From contig JBQQPY010000002.1 of assembly GCA_052258065.1 (NCBI GenBank), forward strand, positions 1,550,001 to 1,614,000: a stretch of DNA of 64,000 nucleotides. The letters are read 5' to 3'. Position numbers and translations under genes: made by a program. The DNA comes from JBQQPY01 sp052258065. Its GTDB lineage: Bacteria > Pseudomonadota > Gammaproteobacteria > Enterobacterales > Enterobacteriaceae. Of the stretch, positions 39,820 through 50,457 are shown piece after piece. The first letter of the stretch is position 1; each line of letters opens with the position of its first letter. The notes under the pieces are model-generated. The model saw nothing but the letters and a program-made list of their open reading frames with translations. It was not told the origin of the DNA and did no database searches.

Positions 39820-40674
39820 ATGGTGCTGATGATAGTCAGCGGTCGATCCGGCTCAGGCAAATCTGTTGCGCTTCGCGCACTGGAGGACATGGGCTTTTAT
39901 TGCGTTGACAATCTACCGGTGCTCCTGTTGCCGCAGCTTGCCAGTACGCTAGCGGCAAGTAATATCTCCGCCGCAGTGAGTATCGATGTGCGCAATATGC
40001 CCGAATCGCCGGAAATTTTTGAACAGGCTATGAATAACCTCCCGCAGGCCTTTTCTACACAGCTGCTCTTTCTGGACGCTGATCGTAACACCCTCATCCG
40101 CCGCTATAGCGACACCCGCCGGATGCACCCACTCTCCGCCGGCAACCTGTCACTAGAAAACGCTATTGATGAAGAGGACTTATTGCTTGAGCCGCTACGC
40201 TCGCACGTTGATTTAGTGATTGACACCACCGAGATGTCGGTGCATGAGCTGGCTGAAATGCTGCGCACCCGCTTGTTGGGTAAGCGTGAGCGAGAACTAA
40301 CCATGGTATTTGAATCCTTTGGCTACAAGCACGGCATCCCCATCGATGCAGACTACGTGTTCGACGTGCGTTTTCTACCTAATCCGCATTGGGATACCAA
40401 GCTAAGACCGATGACAGGCCTGGATCGCCACGTAGCGGCGTTTTTAGATCGCTATACCGAAGTGCACAATTTTATCTATCAGACTCGTAGCTATCTGGAA
40501 CTCTGGCTTCCAATGCTTGAAGCTAATAACCGCAGTTATCTTACAGTGGCGATAGGGTGTACCGGCGGCAAACATCGATCGGTCTATATCGCCGAACAGC
40601 TAGCGGACTATTTTCGCTCTCGAGGTAAGAATGTCCAGTCCCGCCACCGCACTCTGGAAAAGAGAAAATTATGA
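39820..40674 (+). CDS. rapZ: RNase adapter protein RapZ
   Basis: RapZ binds the small RNA GlmZ and presents it to RNase E, and so tunes GlmS and UDP-GlcNAc supply. I chose the ATG at 39820 (MVLMIVSGRSGSGKS), which matches E. coli and gives 284 residues. The upstream in-frame codon at 39772 overlaps ptsN. Walker A GRSGSGKS is near residue 8 and Walker B-like DLVIDTTEMS near 123. The C-terminal RNA-binding domain has IGCTGGKHRSVYIAE and the basic tail SRHRTLEKRKL. The stop overlaps the npr relic start (ATGA). Confidence 0.95.
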   Translation: MVLMIVSGRSGSGKSVALRALEDMGFYCVDNLPVLLLPQLASTLAASNISAAVSIDVRNMPESPEIFEQAMNNLPQAFSTQLLFLDADRNTLIRRYSDTRRMHPLSAGNLSLENAIDEEDLLLEPLRSHVDLVIDTTEMSVHELAEMLRTRLLGKRERELTMVFESFGYKHGIPIDADYVFDVRFLPNPHWDTKLRPMTGLDRHVAAFLDRYTEVHNFIYQTRSYLELWLPMLEANNRSYLTVAIGCTGGKHRSVYIAEQLADYFRSRGKNVQSRHRTLEKRKL

Positions 40675-40935
40675 AGGTTAAACAAACATTAAAAACCGTC
40701 TAATAATAGAGGCCCATCCGGCAATAATGCCATTTAAATTGGTGTAGATTTTTCGATACCGAAGCACCATTACGTAACGATAGCGATATCGAATCGAAAA
40801 GCGTCATCGGTTTGCTGATGCTATATTTCACCAAAGTACGAATGATCAATGTTGAGGTCAGAAGGCTTGACGAAGTCAGGTGATGGCGGAAATAATCGCG
40901 CCGTTTAATGCCAGAGTTGACGAGGATTTCCACCA
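40671..40935 (+). pseudogene. npr: Phosphocarrier protein NPr relic
   Basis: It starts with ATG overlapping the rapZ stop, as in E. coli, and reads MKVKQTLKTV before a stop. Further pieces in other frames match NPr: a stretch near 40708 equivalent to the active-site HARPAM region (here AHPAIMPFKL), then APLRNDSDIESKSVIGLLML (family: [22 protein letters not shown]), and an ending QVMAEIIAPFNARVDED. It is dead by stops and shifts. The PTS-Ntr relay is therefore cut between EI-Ntr and PtsN. Confidence 0.88.
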
Positions 40936-41499
40936 AAAACCCTCATCTTCTGATGCCAGCGCCCCACAGAGTGCCCAAGCCTGTCACAGGACTATTTTTT
41001 CTTACCGCACGTAAGCTTCTTGTGCCGCATCGGAATTTTCCGTAAATAACTGTTTGCTAACCTAAAACATAGCCGGCTGTCGACGGCTAAATTGTCTAGA
41101 GTGGTTTTTTCATTACAGGTCGAGCTATCACGCTCTCATTCCTAAGTTAGGAGTAAATACAAAAAATCAGTAAAATTAAATGAGTGATAATAAACTAAGG
41201 CTTATTATTCATAATCAATTAATTATTATGACTTTTTATAAAAAGTAGCATAATTATAGCTTGACGCAACCGCTTGAGGCAGGTGTCACGTCGTGGAAAG
41301 CAGTATAGTTATTTTTATAAAATTTAGCTTTAATTATACACTAATATTTCATATACTGCAATAAAATTGCACTATCTTAATACTGATTGAGACGATCCTT
41401 AATTATAAGATCAGAAATATCAGCGCAGTGTAAGCTCGAGCTCTTCACTAGAGTTACATAACATATTAAATAAATGACAGATAAATAGGCTTAAGCTTG
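40936..41499. repeat. Spacer with R1, R5 and an IS481 end
   Basis: 40936-41135 shows nothing recognisable. R1 is at about 41145-41240 (CCTAAGTTAGGAGTAAATAC), R5 at about 41225-41280. About 41330-41460 matches the end of the IS481 copies (TACTGATTGAGACGATCCTT; compare 12560 and 16345). Confidence 0.5.
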
Positions 41500-42530
41500 A
41501 TATGAGCGTGATTTTTAATGAAATGCCAATCGATCTTGATCGCTTATCTGGTCGCGCTGTATCTGCTAAGAAATAAATTAACTTCGCAATGTCTTAATAT
41601 TATCAATATGACAATTCCGACATTGATGGATGTTAAAATTTTTTATGACCAGTGCAATTCCGCGCGTATAAAAATATCATGTTGAGATATCCCTAAAAAA
41701 GAAAATCTAATCGATCCTGGTTCTATACTCAGTTACTTTGGTGGGCCAATCAGCAGCCAACAGCTTAGCAAGCATAAAGAAATTGCACACCCAAGCCGTT
41801 TATATTCATAGTCTTCCCGAGCAGGTTTTCAGGTCTCAACGGCAGCGCTAAGCGTGTGTGTCTAATAAATTAATGAAGCGCATAGTCCATGCAAACCACC
41901 GAAACATCGAGACATAATAGAGCGAACAATGCACGTCCAGGACACTCTTTATGGCCAAAACGAATTCGGCATTTATTTCTGACAGAACAACCCAGCCGCT
42001 CTTCATTCACGGCTTTAGTTTATTTTAGTATAGGCTTTACTGTTTTACACGAGATTGTTTTAAAGTATTATAGTCTTACCGCTTTATCGCTAAGCGGCTG
42101 AAAGACTCACCGTCTCTGACCTTATGGTGACTCAATTCAGCTCAGTACAATTAAATGTGCTTTGACATCGCGATCTGTAATGCTTTCATAAACCCGTTTG
42201 CTCGATTTACGACTTAGGACTACCTCAAACCCTGCTTCGACAAGTACAACGTTCGATCTTATTAATCTTAGGAGTGCCTACTTGTAAAATCTCAGCTAAC
42301 ACCCAACCGCTCAGACGCTTTACACGTTTAATTGATATATCGCAATTCAATAAAATAAATGTATTCACAAATTTTTATACGACATGCCCGTTCTTACTGA
42401 ACAACGCTTACAATTAAGCTCTTTCTTTAGATATGAGAGGAATAATATATTTTCTATTACTTTATTTTAAGGAATTGATTCAGCTCTGCCTACAGATACT
42501 ACAAAGACCACTTTTTACATATTAAAAAAC
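41500..42530 (-). mobile_element. IS630-A transposase relic, near full length
   Basis: The minus strand gives the C-terminal end near 41510-41560 and the N-terminal helix-turn-helix near 42300-42450, aligned with the copies at 20105-20760 and 32640-33390. Frames are heavily broken. Confidence 0.7.
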
Positions 42531-43255
42531 CAAGACTCTGTTTCTCTATATTCTGATGGAAGATATTTTCCACAAATTCTAAATTAAACCTCACAACATT
42601 ATTTTTAAAGATCTAACTCAAACGATTAAGCCATGACTCATGTATGTTAATTATTATGTTAATTTACATAAATAATAGAAATCCTTTATTGATGAAATTA
42701 TATATAAAAATAAAAATTTACAGCATCACTGAAAATAATAAATATGTGATCTTATTTTCTTATCAACAAACCTTAGTCATGACCAGAAACTGAATAGGTT
42801 TGTATGCATCTCTACAAAGCCAAGAGCGAAGATAACGCACGAAGTTTCTTGCATAATCTTAGTCAAACATATCCCATGGCTATTCATCGTGTACTTGTAA
42901 ATAATTAAAAAGATTTTACAAATCTTCTTTTTATCCTGCAAAAACGTTCAGCCACGAGGAAACATGAATTTGACCTCTTATCTTAAGAGCTTGATATAGA
43001 GCACCGTCTTCACCTACGAATGCATCCGCAGCCGAATGGTGTCTTTGAGCGATTTAATGGGCGTATAGAGGATTTATTGAAAAACCACTATTTGCATGCT
43101 GGTAAAGAGCTTAAGCACACACTGCATCGATAGGTCTAACGCCACAATCAGGAATTTCATCAATCAGTATTTGTAGTAAGACTTCATTGCAGTCTATGGG
43201 ATATTTTAATAAATAAAACCTAAATTATTTAAAACCCTAATACTTTTCGGAGTCT
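42531..43255 (+). mobile_element. IS481-type transposase relic (core and C-terminus)
   Basis: The block GATGGAAGATATTTTCCACAA (42558; compare GATGGAAGATATCTTCCAAA at 14513) starts the core. The C-terminal part near 43010-43110 reads, in shifted frames, pieces equivalent to MHPQPNGVFERFNGRIEDLL and HYLHAGKELKHTLHR, a close match to the family's ERFNGRIEDVLQSHHFHSGEELE. Stops intervene. Confidence 0.8.
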
Positions 43256-43499
43256 AGAAGAGTAGCAGCATGGATGTTGACAAAGGTTGCCAGGATAAGT
43301 ATTGAAAAAACAAATTTACTTATGAAATTTAAGGAATTTATTAAAATATTTTTTTATTTTTACTCTGCTTGTTGTTACATAAGCTTTTCAATATCTATTC
43401 CCTTACTATTTCGATATTCTGTGAAAGCCTATTCTGTCAGTCATCTTCTATCTGTTAAAATTTCAAATTATGCAGAAACCACGCAATAAGAACATTTTA

Positions 43500-44418
43500 T
43501 CATCACTTTCACGCTGCTTATTATTTTTCTAATCGCATTTACGCCGTTAACGCCAGTAATTGTTTCGCTGCTATTTGAGGCCAATATCGCGTACGCTAAA
43601 ATGAAAATAATACGCAATTTCACGTTATCGTATTCTATCTAATTTATCATCTTCCGTGTTGAATTCGATATTTTCTTTCGCAAAAAAATATAAATCTGAA
43701 CACGAAAGCGGAAATTCAAAAAATACGCTGAGTCTAGCGCTGCAGAGTTTACAGTATCTCGCCACCAGAGTTTTCCTAACCAGCAGTAGGACATTTAGCG
43801 TTATACTCAGTTTTAGCATAATGTCTTATCTACCGCTTTTCCTGCTGAAAGACGCCGCATACCTTGTCGGTTTGCTTCTCAAGAAGGTGCCTCTATCGAT
43901 CTATTTTGAACATCATCTTATGATGAAATTCACCCGTTCTCAAAATTGACGCTCGAAGGCACTGTGGTCGTGGCTATCGCCCAGGGGTTTCTGAGTGACA
44001 TGGCGTTTTACTTTGCCAACCTTGAAGACAATTTACTCTGAAGCGCGTTGATAGCGTTTTTTCACTGGCTCTGAATGAAGAGTTGGCGATTGCTTGCGTG
44101 TCCGCCGCGGTGTATCTGTTCACCCAGGGACACAATGTGGAAAGGGACATTACTGACGCTGTCTTTGTGATAGTAATAGGGCTGATCGATAATATCTTTC
44201 GGCCGCTATTAGTAAGCAAAGATACCCGGATGCCGGACTTTTCAATACTTATCACCACGCTATGCGGTGTGAAATTTATGGAATAAACAGTTTTTCATAT
44301 GATTTCAGTGCTATTAATTGCCTGATATAATTCTTTTTGCGACCGAGACAACCATGCAAACGTTGACGAAATCAATCAAACTTTGATTGAAAAATGGCAC
44401 AATGATTTCGAAGTGTGA
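43500..44418 (+). pseudogene. AI-2E family transporter (PerM/YdiK type) relic
   Basis: Fragments in three frames give the second half of an AI-2E family membrane protein. They are FLLKDAAYLVGLLLKKVPLS, HHLMMKFTRSQN, GTVVVAIAQGFLSDMAFYFA, SAAVYLFTQGHNVERDI, VIGLIDNIFRPLLVSKDTRM and an ending HANVDEINQTLIEKWHNDFE. Frameshifts occur near 43950 and 44060 and a stop near 44037. The exact subfamily member is uncertain. No function is expected. Confidence 0.8.
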
Positions 44419-44859
44419 TGTTTCTTATTGCTGTAACCATTAGCGCCAGGTCGCCTAACTGCGGTGCTTTTAGTGCTGAAACAACAGCGCTGAGATGATA
44501 ATATCTAGGGATTCTTCATAATTTTCTCATATCGATAAGTGTCTATCATATTTAACGCAAGCGTTATCTGCGAAAAATTTTGCTATACTGCGCCTGCACA
44601 GTTTTGTGCTGTTTTTAATGATTAAAATATGGTTATATTAATATAAACTCAATAAGTGTTTTTCTTTCGCTAAAGAATAGCCTTATTTCAATTTTACAAT
44701 AGTGTAGTCGTCTTTTCGCACTTAAATTAAAAATAAATACAACAATCAACAGCAAATACAATTATATTTACTCATAATTAAATCTAGTTACTTATTTTAC
44801 TCGACCAGCTGCAGCGGGTCCGATACTGCGAACACTCTTATATATCGCCAGAAAAGGTG
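44419..44859. other. Spacer, nothing recognised
   Basis: The stretch after the transporter relic is AT-rich. A TATACT box with upstream AT-rich DNA occurs near 44583, but no gene follows it. No protein family was recognised. Confidence 0.4.
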
Positions 44860-45190
44860 CGGCATCAGCGCTACTAAGTTATAACTCGGTTAAAGTGATA
44901 CCCAGATTCAGCTAGTATCTTAACACGTAAAAGCAGCTGTTGTAGCATCTATGGCCAGAGCTGAAGAAGTCCTCTACAATAGAACAATGAAAATACATTA
45001 TTACCCTTACACTTAGAAAAAGAACGCAAATCGAAGTATGAGCCAGCAAAAGCAAGCATGCCAAAAAGAAGGTTATGAATGCATTTATTTTGTTGAATTA
45101 CAACACATTAATGAGACGCATAAAGCGACCGAGTAGCGAGGCATTAGCCAAGATTTTACAAATGTCACCCACACTTAAAAAATCCCTCTT
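44860..45190 (+). mobile_element. IS630-A relic, 5' part
   Basis: It starts with the element flank (ATCAGCGCTACTAAGTTATA), then the helix-turn-helix part near 44960-45180, including a piece equivalent to ASKSKHAKKKVMNAFILLNY. The relic stops where an inverted IS630-B relic begins. Confidence 0.65.
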
Positions 45191-45745
45191 ATTTATGTGA
45201 ATAAGAATAAGTATCAAAAACCTAAATAACAAAACAATAGCTTCTCGCCCATCATTAACTTATCCATTATCACGGAAATATCCGCTAAAAGTTCAGACAC
45301 AAATATCTGTTCTATTTACGCAAGGGAAGCATGTGAGTTCATTGCTTTAATGCTTAGCATAGTTTTACTTAATCTGGATAGACGCATTACAGAAGTGAGT
45401 GTCATCGTTTCCTAGTAGACACAATGAAGCCCGATATCGTTGATCTCGTCTGCTCTAGCCCTTTCAACGACTCATGCTTATTGTTGTTACCGCCTCATCA
45501 ATGAAATAAGCCTCTCTGGTGAAAAATATGATATTTTTAGACCATAATTTAGGAGAATCAACAATATACTTACACTTTCATTCAGTAGAATGAACGATCT
45601 CTCTAACCGTTATCATATGATAGCAGAAGCGTAATAGCGTAGAAAATCTCGCTCAAATATTGACGGAGGCTTATATTTCTGACAGGGTCAGATTATACGA
45701 CTCGTCAAGAAGCGCCTGAATAAAATTCGAAGATGCATCAATTTC
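45191..45745 (-). mobile_element. IS630-B relic
   Basis: DNA-level match to the minus-strand copy at 6850-7400. Shared blocks are CTTAATCTGGATAGACGCAT (here, 45368) against TTTAATCTAGATAGATATAT (6969), and GTTACCGCCTCATCAATGAA against GTTGCCGTTTCATCAATAAC. It covers the region before and after the first catalytic Asp. Confidence 0.6.
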
Positions 45746-46335
45746 TCATCCTTGCGTTTTTCTAGGATTTTAACACGTAAAAAGTTGCGGCTACACTATC
45801 TGCAACTAAAGCCACGGAAATTACACGCATTGGAGAAACAAAAATACATTGTTATATTCACATCAGAGCAAAGAACGCAGCTGGCTGCGTTAGTTAGCAA
45901 AACCAAAGATGCCGCATATGAAGTTATTAATGCATTTATTTAAATTATACACATAAATCGATTGAGTGGAAAAGCACTATCCGATAGGCACTGGCAAGAT
46001 TGATCGGTTAAAGCGTTTTTAGAAGAAAATCTAAAAGTAGTCTTAAACCATAAACCGAGCAAACGGGTTTATGAAAGCATTTTAGATAGCAGTTCGGAAT
46101 ACGTTATAAAACTTCATCGTGCTAATCTGCAATAGGCTGCTAAAAGATCAGAATGGGAGACTTTGCAACGGCTTATCGATAAAGCGGCAGAAATATAATA
46201 TGTTAAAATAGTCTCACATAAAACAGTAGAGCATGCATTTAAGAAAACGAACTGAAACCGTAGACGAAGGTCGGCTATATTATTCCCCAAGAAGCCAAGG
46301 ACAAATTTATTGCAGCTATAAATCTGCTACTCCTC
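45746..46335 (+). mobile_element. IS630-A relic, N-terminal two thirds
   Basis: An open stretch reads TSEQRTQLAALVSKTKDAAY (helix-turn-helix). A later piece near 46200 is equivalent to QYVKIVSHKTVEHAFKKTN, and one near 46280 to EANDKFIAAI. It is inserted at the end of the IS630-B relic. Confidence 0.7.
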
Positions 46336-46645
46336 ACCTGATTTTTCTTTTTTATCTTACAGGAAAAGCATGGAAACATAAACAAATCCCTTATTTTTCA
46401 AAAATATAAATTTTTATACTGCATGGAAAATACATTTTATTAACCCACCTATGCATCTAGAAACAAATGCCATAGTCGAGCGCTTTAACAAGCACAGAGG
46501 CAATATACTGCAAATCCACGCCATGTCTATTCTGATAAAGAGATTTAGATCACACTTCATCGATATCTCTAGCTCTACAATTAGGAATTTTCTCAATCAG
46601 TATTGGATAGCAAAATTCTATTGCAGTCCATAAGTTATTAATAAT
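46336..46645 (+). mobile_element. R6 repeat and IS481 transposase C-terminal relic
   Basis: R6 spans about 46340-46430 (CTGATTTTTCTTTTTTATCT). Then MHLETNAIVERFNKHRGNIL and STIRNFLNQYWIAKF match MHPQTNGMVERFNGRIEDVL and the LYNQELPQSALG end of the IS481 transposase. Confidence 0.7.
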
Positions 46646-46706
46646 AAACTAAAAATAAACAATGAAAAAATAAATAATAATACATTGTGGGGTATAAAAA
46701 TAGATA

Positions 46707-46880
46707 ATGCGTAAAATAAAAAGCAAGTTGCGCCGAGCAGCCTCGGGATTCATGCTACTGGGAATTTATGGCTGCGGGCTGAAAGGTTCCCTTTATTTTC
46801 CGCCGACAGAAAACGCGGATAAAAGCGAACAGAAGCATCAGCTGACAACAACGCAGCCCACGATCCAATCTCCGGCATAA
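46707..46880 (+). CDS. lptM: LPS translocon maturation lipoprotein LptM (YifL)
   Basis: LptM is a small outer-membrane lipoprotein that promotes assembly of the LptDE translocon. The 57-codon frame has a basic start (MRKIKSKLRR), a hydrophobic stretch and the lipobox-like IYGC, with the Cys followed by GLKGSLYFPP (family: CGLKGPLYFPP). The P to S change and the Tyr at lipobox position -2 are unusual but tolerable. It precedes dapF as in E. coli (yifL-dapF). This gene is below the usual size cut-offs and is easily missed. Confidence 0.85.
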   Translation: MRKIKSKLRRAASGFMLLGIYGCGLKGSLYFPPTENADKSEQKHQLTTTQPTIQSPA

Positions 46881-47009
46881 GAACCGCCTGACCCGGCGAT
46901 GATTGCAGCAGCGTCGCTGTCAGGCCTGAAAAACCGTAATCGCGACGCAGTCGCTTCCTGCCGACAGACGCGCTATGATAGCGCCATCAGCTACTGAGCG
47001 GATTAGAAT

Positions 47010-47834
47010 ATGCATTTTTCCAAAATGCACGGCCTAGGTAATGACTTCATGGTCGTGGACGCCATGACGCAAAACGTCTATTTCTCACCCGAGATTATCC
47101 GCCGGCTTTCGAACCGACATTGCGGCGTGGGATTTGATCAACTGTTAGTGGTAGAGCCGCCCTATGATCCCGAATTAGACTTCCATTATCGTATTTTCAA
47201 CGCGGACGGCAGCGAAGTATCGCAATGTGGCAATGGCGCACGGTGTTTTGCGCGTTTCGTGCGCATGAAGAATTTAACCAAAAAACGCGATATCCACGTC
47301 AGTACCCAGACAAGCCGCATGGTCCTGACTCTCATCAAGAACGATATGGTGCGCGTTAACATGGGCGAGCCGAATTTCGACCTACAGCAGATTCCATTTC
47401 GCGCGGCTAAAGCTGAAAAAACTTATATCATGCGCGTGGCGGAACAAACGGTGCTGTGCGGTATGGTTTCCATGGGAAACCTACACTGCGTAATTTCCGT
47501 AGACAGCGTGGAGACCGCTCCAATTCTGACGCTTGCACCGGCACTTGAGAGTCACGAACGCTTGCAAGAAAAGGCCAACATAAGTTTCATGCAAGTTTTG
47601 AACCGCGGGCATATTCGCCTGCGGGTCTATGAACGCGGGGCAGGTGAAACCCAAGCTTGCGGAAGCGGCGCTTGCGCTGCGGTCTCGGTGGGAATTTCGC
47701 AGGGCCAATTAGCAGAACAGGTGCAGGTAGACCTTCCCGGCGGCCGACTCGCCATCAGCTGGCGCGGACCGGGACATCCGCTGTATATGACCGGGCCTGC
47801 TACTCATATCTATGACGGATTTATTCATCCCTAA
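47010..47834 (+). CDS. dapF: Diaminopimelate epimerase
   Basis: DapF converts LL- to meso-diaminopimelate, needed for peptidoglycan and lysine. It has 274 residues, exactly the E. coli length. The start MHFSKMHGLGNDFMVVD is typical. Both catalytic cysteines are in place: SQCGNGARCFARF (near residue 73) and TQACGSGACAAV (near residue 217). The substrate-binding EN/ER elements are also present. No lesion is seen. It follows lptM and precedes the yigA relic. Confidence 0.97.
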   Translation: MHFSKMHGLGNDFMVVDAMTQNVYFSPEIIRRLSNRHCGVGFDQLLVVEPPYDPELDFHYRIFNADGSEVSQCGNGARCFARFVRMKNLTKKRDIHVSTQTSRMVLTLIKNDMVRVNMGEPNFDLQQIPFRAAKAEKTYIMRVAEQTVLCGMVSMGNLHCVISVDSVETAPILTLAPALESHERLQEKANISFMQVLNRGHIRLRVYERGAGETQACGSGACAAVSVGISQGQLAEQVQVDLPGGRLAISWRGPGHPLYMTGPATHIYDGFIHP

Positions 47835-48237
47835 AGCAAGTTAAAGCGCGCACCCGCTGGATGACGAACAGGTGATGCATTATCTGCACACGCATCCGCA
47901 TTTCTTTATCTGCAATATCTGCATCGTAAGGGCAGATGATGGTGGTGCTGCATCCAGCGCGTAAGCAATGGGTGGCCTCCTGTTAGAGGAGCAACTGGAG
48001 CACTAGCTTGCCCATATTCAGTAGCTGGAAGACGACATGATCCACTCTATGAAGTACGCAAGCATTAATGAATCGCTGTTTAGCTTCTTAGTGCGATTGT
48101 AATTCAACCTGACGGCGGCAGGCAGTTTTCAAAATTTACCAGCCGCGATGACCAGCATTTCCAGGATAGAATAGAGACGGTGTTATTATAGCAATTGGCC
48201 ACACTGTTGTCCGGCGCTAGAAGACCGAATCAGCCGG
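47835..48237 (+). pseudogene. yigA: DUF484 protein YigA relic
   Basis: Just after the dapF stop, broken frames read LDDEQVMHYLHTHPHFFICN (family: LDDRAVVDYLIKNPEFFIRN). A segment follows equivalent to PHPVRGTVSLVEWQMARARNHI (here HPARKQWVAS...), and later pieces such as NEDLFYSLL are too eroded to read. Length and position (dapF-yigA-xerC-yigB) agree with E. coli. Confidence 0.75.
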
Positions 48238-48955
48238 GTATGATCAATATCCGCTTTCCTACATGGTTGCGGGTAGATGCCTTCCTGCAATATTTTAGAT
48301 GAAGCAGCAGCTGAGCATCAAAATACGAGAAAATCATCAGCCGCAGTTGGCCACTCCATTGCCATGGGTGGTGAGACGGGGCTTACTGAATCGTGCAAAC
48401 TAAAGGCAAATCAGTTGCGCGCCCCTCTCACTCGGAGCGAGCGCTAAGGACTACAAGCCGACAGTTTAGCGCAGCAGTTTTCGCTCTGCATAGTTTTCTA
48501 GACTAGCAGGTGAGACCACGTCTGGCGGAGATGCCCAGCCTTAATTGCGTCGACGTTGACTTCAAAGACGGCGAAGTGCCAGTGATAACTAAAGGCGATA
48601 AAAAATGTAAATTGCCCATTGACGCTATACCCGTGACTTAGCTAACGAGCTGCTTAGCACTAGGTAACCGCCATGCGCAGCAGGACAATGCGGTATTTAT
48701 CGCCTAGCGCGGCGAACATATTTTCGCGCGTAACGTACAGAAACATTGTATTCAATAGGGCATGAAGAAAGTAGTAAATAGTCATACCTATCCGTATAAG
48801 CCGTGTTACTCTTTTGCTGTCCGATGCTGGAGTCGAGTGAGAACTTATGCTCAATGCAAGAGCTTCTTAGCTATGCCAACCTCGGCACCACCCAGAGAGT
48901 TATACTTACTTTGATTTCCAGCATCTAGCCTCGGCGTATGATGGGGCGTATCCAC
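48238..48955 (+). pseudogene. xerC: Tyrosine recombinase XerC relic
   Basis: Pieces of XerC occur in order. LRLAEMPSLNCVDVDFKDGE is followed by VPVITKGDKKCKLPIDAIPV (family: [36 protein letters not shown]). Later pieces read RGEHIFARNVQKH and VNSHTYPYKPCYSFA, where the family has HVHPHKLRHSFATH. The catalytic Arg and His of HKLRHSF are gone. Many stops interrupt. XerCD-dif dimer resolution cannot work with this gene. Confidence 0.9.
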
Positions 48956-48976
48956 GATCCAAACGGGGGAAACCTG

Positions 48977-49693
48977 ATGCATTTCTATCGCCCTCTGCGA
49001 GAGCTGCGCGCATTAACTTTTGATCTTGATGATACACTTTACGATAATCGGCCAGTGATTGCCCGCACCGAATATGAAGCGGTGCGGTTTCTACAGCATT
49101 ACCACCCCGCGCTACGCCATCTAGGGCAAAACCATTATCAGCAATTACGCTGCGAATTACGCCAGCGCGAGCCGGCAATTCACCACGATGTGAGCCGTTG
49201 GCGCTGGCGATCGATCGAGCTGGCGCTGCGTAATGCAGGGCTCAGCGAGCATGAGGCGCGTGGCGGTGCCGATGCCGCAATGGAAGTTATCTTGCACTGG
49301 CGCAGCCAAATAGATGTGCCGGTGGAAACGCACAACGCGCTAGCCGCCCTCAGCGCGCGCTGGCCTCTGGTGACGATAACTAACGGCAACGCCTCCCTTA
49401 AGGCGTGTGGACTAGCGGATTATTTTCGCCACAGCTTTCGCGCCGGACCGGATGGCCGCGCCAAGCCCTGGCAAGATATGTACCAGTTAGCAGCATCGCG
49501 GTTAAATGTACCGCCACGCGCTATTCTACACGTAGGCGACGATTTGGAGGCGGATGTCACTGGCGCCATTCGCTACGGGATGCAGGCCTGCTGGCTCAAC
49601 GATCGAGGCAGAAATTTTATTACCGCAGTCGATGCGTGCTTGTTGCCGCATCTAGAAATTTCGCGATTAGCGTCCCTCACAGCCCTGTTATAA
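48977..49693 (+). CDS. yigB: HAD phosphatase YigB (riboflavin pathway)
   Basis: YigB dephosphorylates 5-amino-6-(5-phospho-D-ribitylamino)uracil and is one of the E. coli enzymes for that riboflavin step. I chose the ATG at 48977 (MHFYRPLRELRALTFDLDD), matching E. coli and preceded by GGGGGAAAC. The protein has 238 residues. HAD motifs are intact: DLDDTLYDN near residue 17, ITNGNAS near 136 and GDDLEADVTGAI near 188. The ending LLPHLEISRLASLTALL is conserved. It follows the xerC relic, and uvrD comes after an intervening block of repeats. Confidence 0.94.
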   Translation: MHFYRPLRELRALTFDLDDTLYDNRPVIARTEYEAVRFLQHYHPALRHLGQNHYQQLRCELRQREPAIHHDVSRWRWRSIELALRNAGLSEHEARGGADAAMEVILHWRSQIDVPVETHNALAALSARWPLVTITNGNASLKACGLADYFRHSFRAGPDGRAKPWQDMYQLAASRLNVPPRAILHVGDDLEADVTGAIRYGMQACWLNDRGRNFITAVDACLLPHLEISRLASLTALL

Positions 49694-50457
49694 TAAATAC
49701 TAAATCTGTAGAATTATTATTCTACACCTAAAATTAGCGACAAATATAAACATCAATAAAAAATTAAAAAATAAAACAATTGGTTATAATAAACTAAGGC
49801 TGGTTACTCATAATTAATTCTGATTAGATACACTTCCCCACCCCAAGCTCAATCTAGAGTAGGAGTAAACACTTTTTAATAGATACTCTTTAAATACATA
49901 AATGAATATTATAATGAATATTCTTCTAGAGAATGTTAAAACCCCATAATAGGCAGTTACCATGCAATGCATGATAAATATACGCCTCGTAACCAGGCCG
50001 CATTTAAGTATTCATTTCATTAACGTTATGACTTAATAGCATTGATACCGCGCTTCTTTCTAGCAGCATTAACAGTCTCAAAAATATCATACAGTCTGTT
50101 GAGACTAGATGAGCAAATGCTTAATTATGTAGTTAAATAACTACCGTCGTTTTCTCAAAACTAGAATCATGGTTGCCTACTTTTTCAAAGAATTAGAATC
50201 ATTATATCTTGAATCAAAAACCTGAAGCTAAACAAAACGCGAAGCAAATGCGACAAATACAATGAGAGTTCACATTCTGAGTTCAGAAAACAATCAAACC
50301 AGCTATTTTTTAAAAAATAAATAATTTATGTATAGCTTCCTGCTTTTTCGATAAAATAAAAGAAAAATCAGGTAAAAGGTGCGGAATGGTGGGTATAAAT
50401 GACCAATGTTTTGCCGCCGTTAGACGGTATTTTCCATTCGCATGTTAAAGGCTACTA
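49694..50457. repeat. Repeat block R1-R4-R5-R6 between yigB and uvrD
   Basis: R1 starts at about 49721 (ATTCTACACCTAAAATTAGC). R4 covers about 49820-50130 (ending TTTCTAGCAGCATTAACAGT), R5 about 50140-50240, and R6 about 50260-50370. This is the longest ordered copy of the composite in the window. No transposase frame is seen in it. The last 80 bases before uvrD show no LexA-type box. Confidence 0.6.

Noticed and set aside
43274..43489. 71-codon hydrophobic frame before the AI-2E transporter relic
   Set aside because: Hydrophobic and AT-rich. It might be the N-terminal part of the transporter, but no segment aligns convincingly, so it was left out.
50381..50457. LexA (SOS) box upstream of uvrD
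   Set aside because: No CTG-N10-CAG-like palindrome was found before the start codon.
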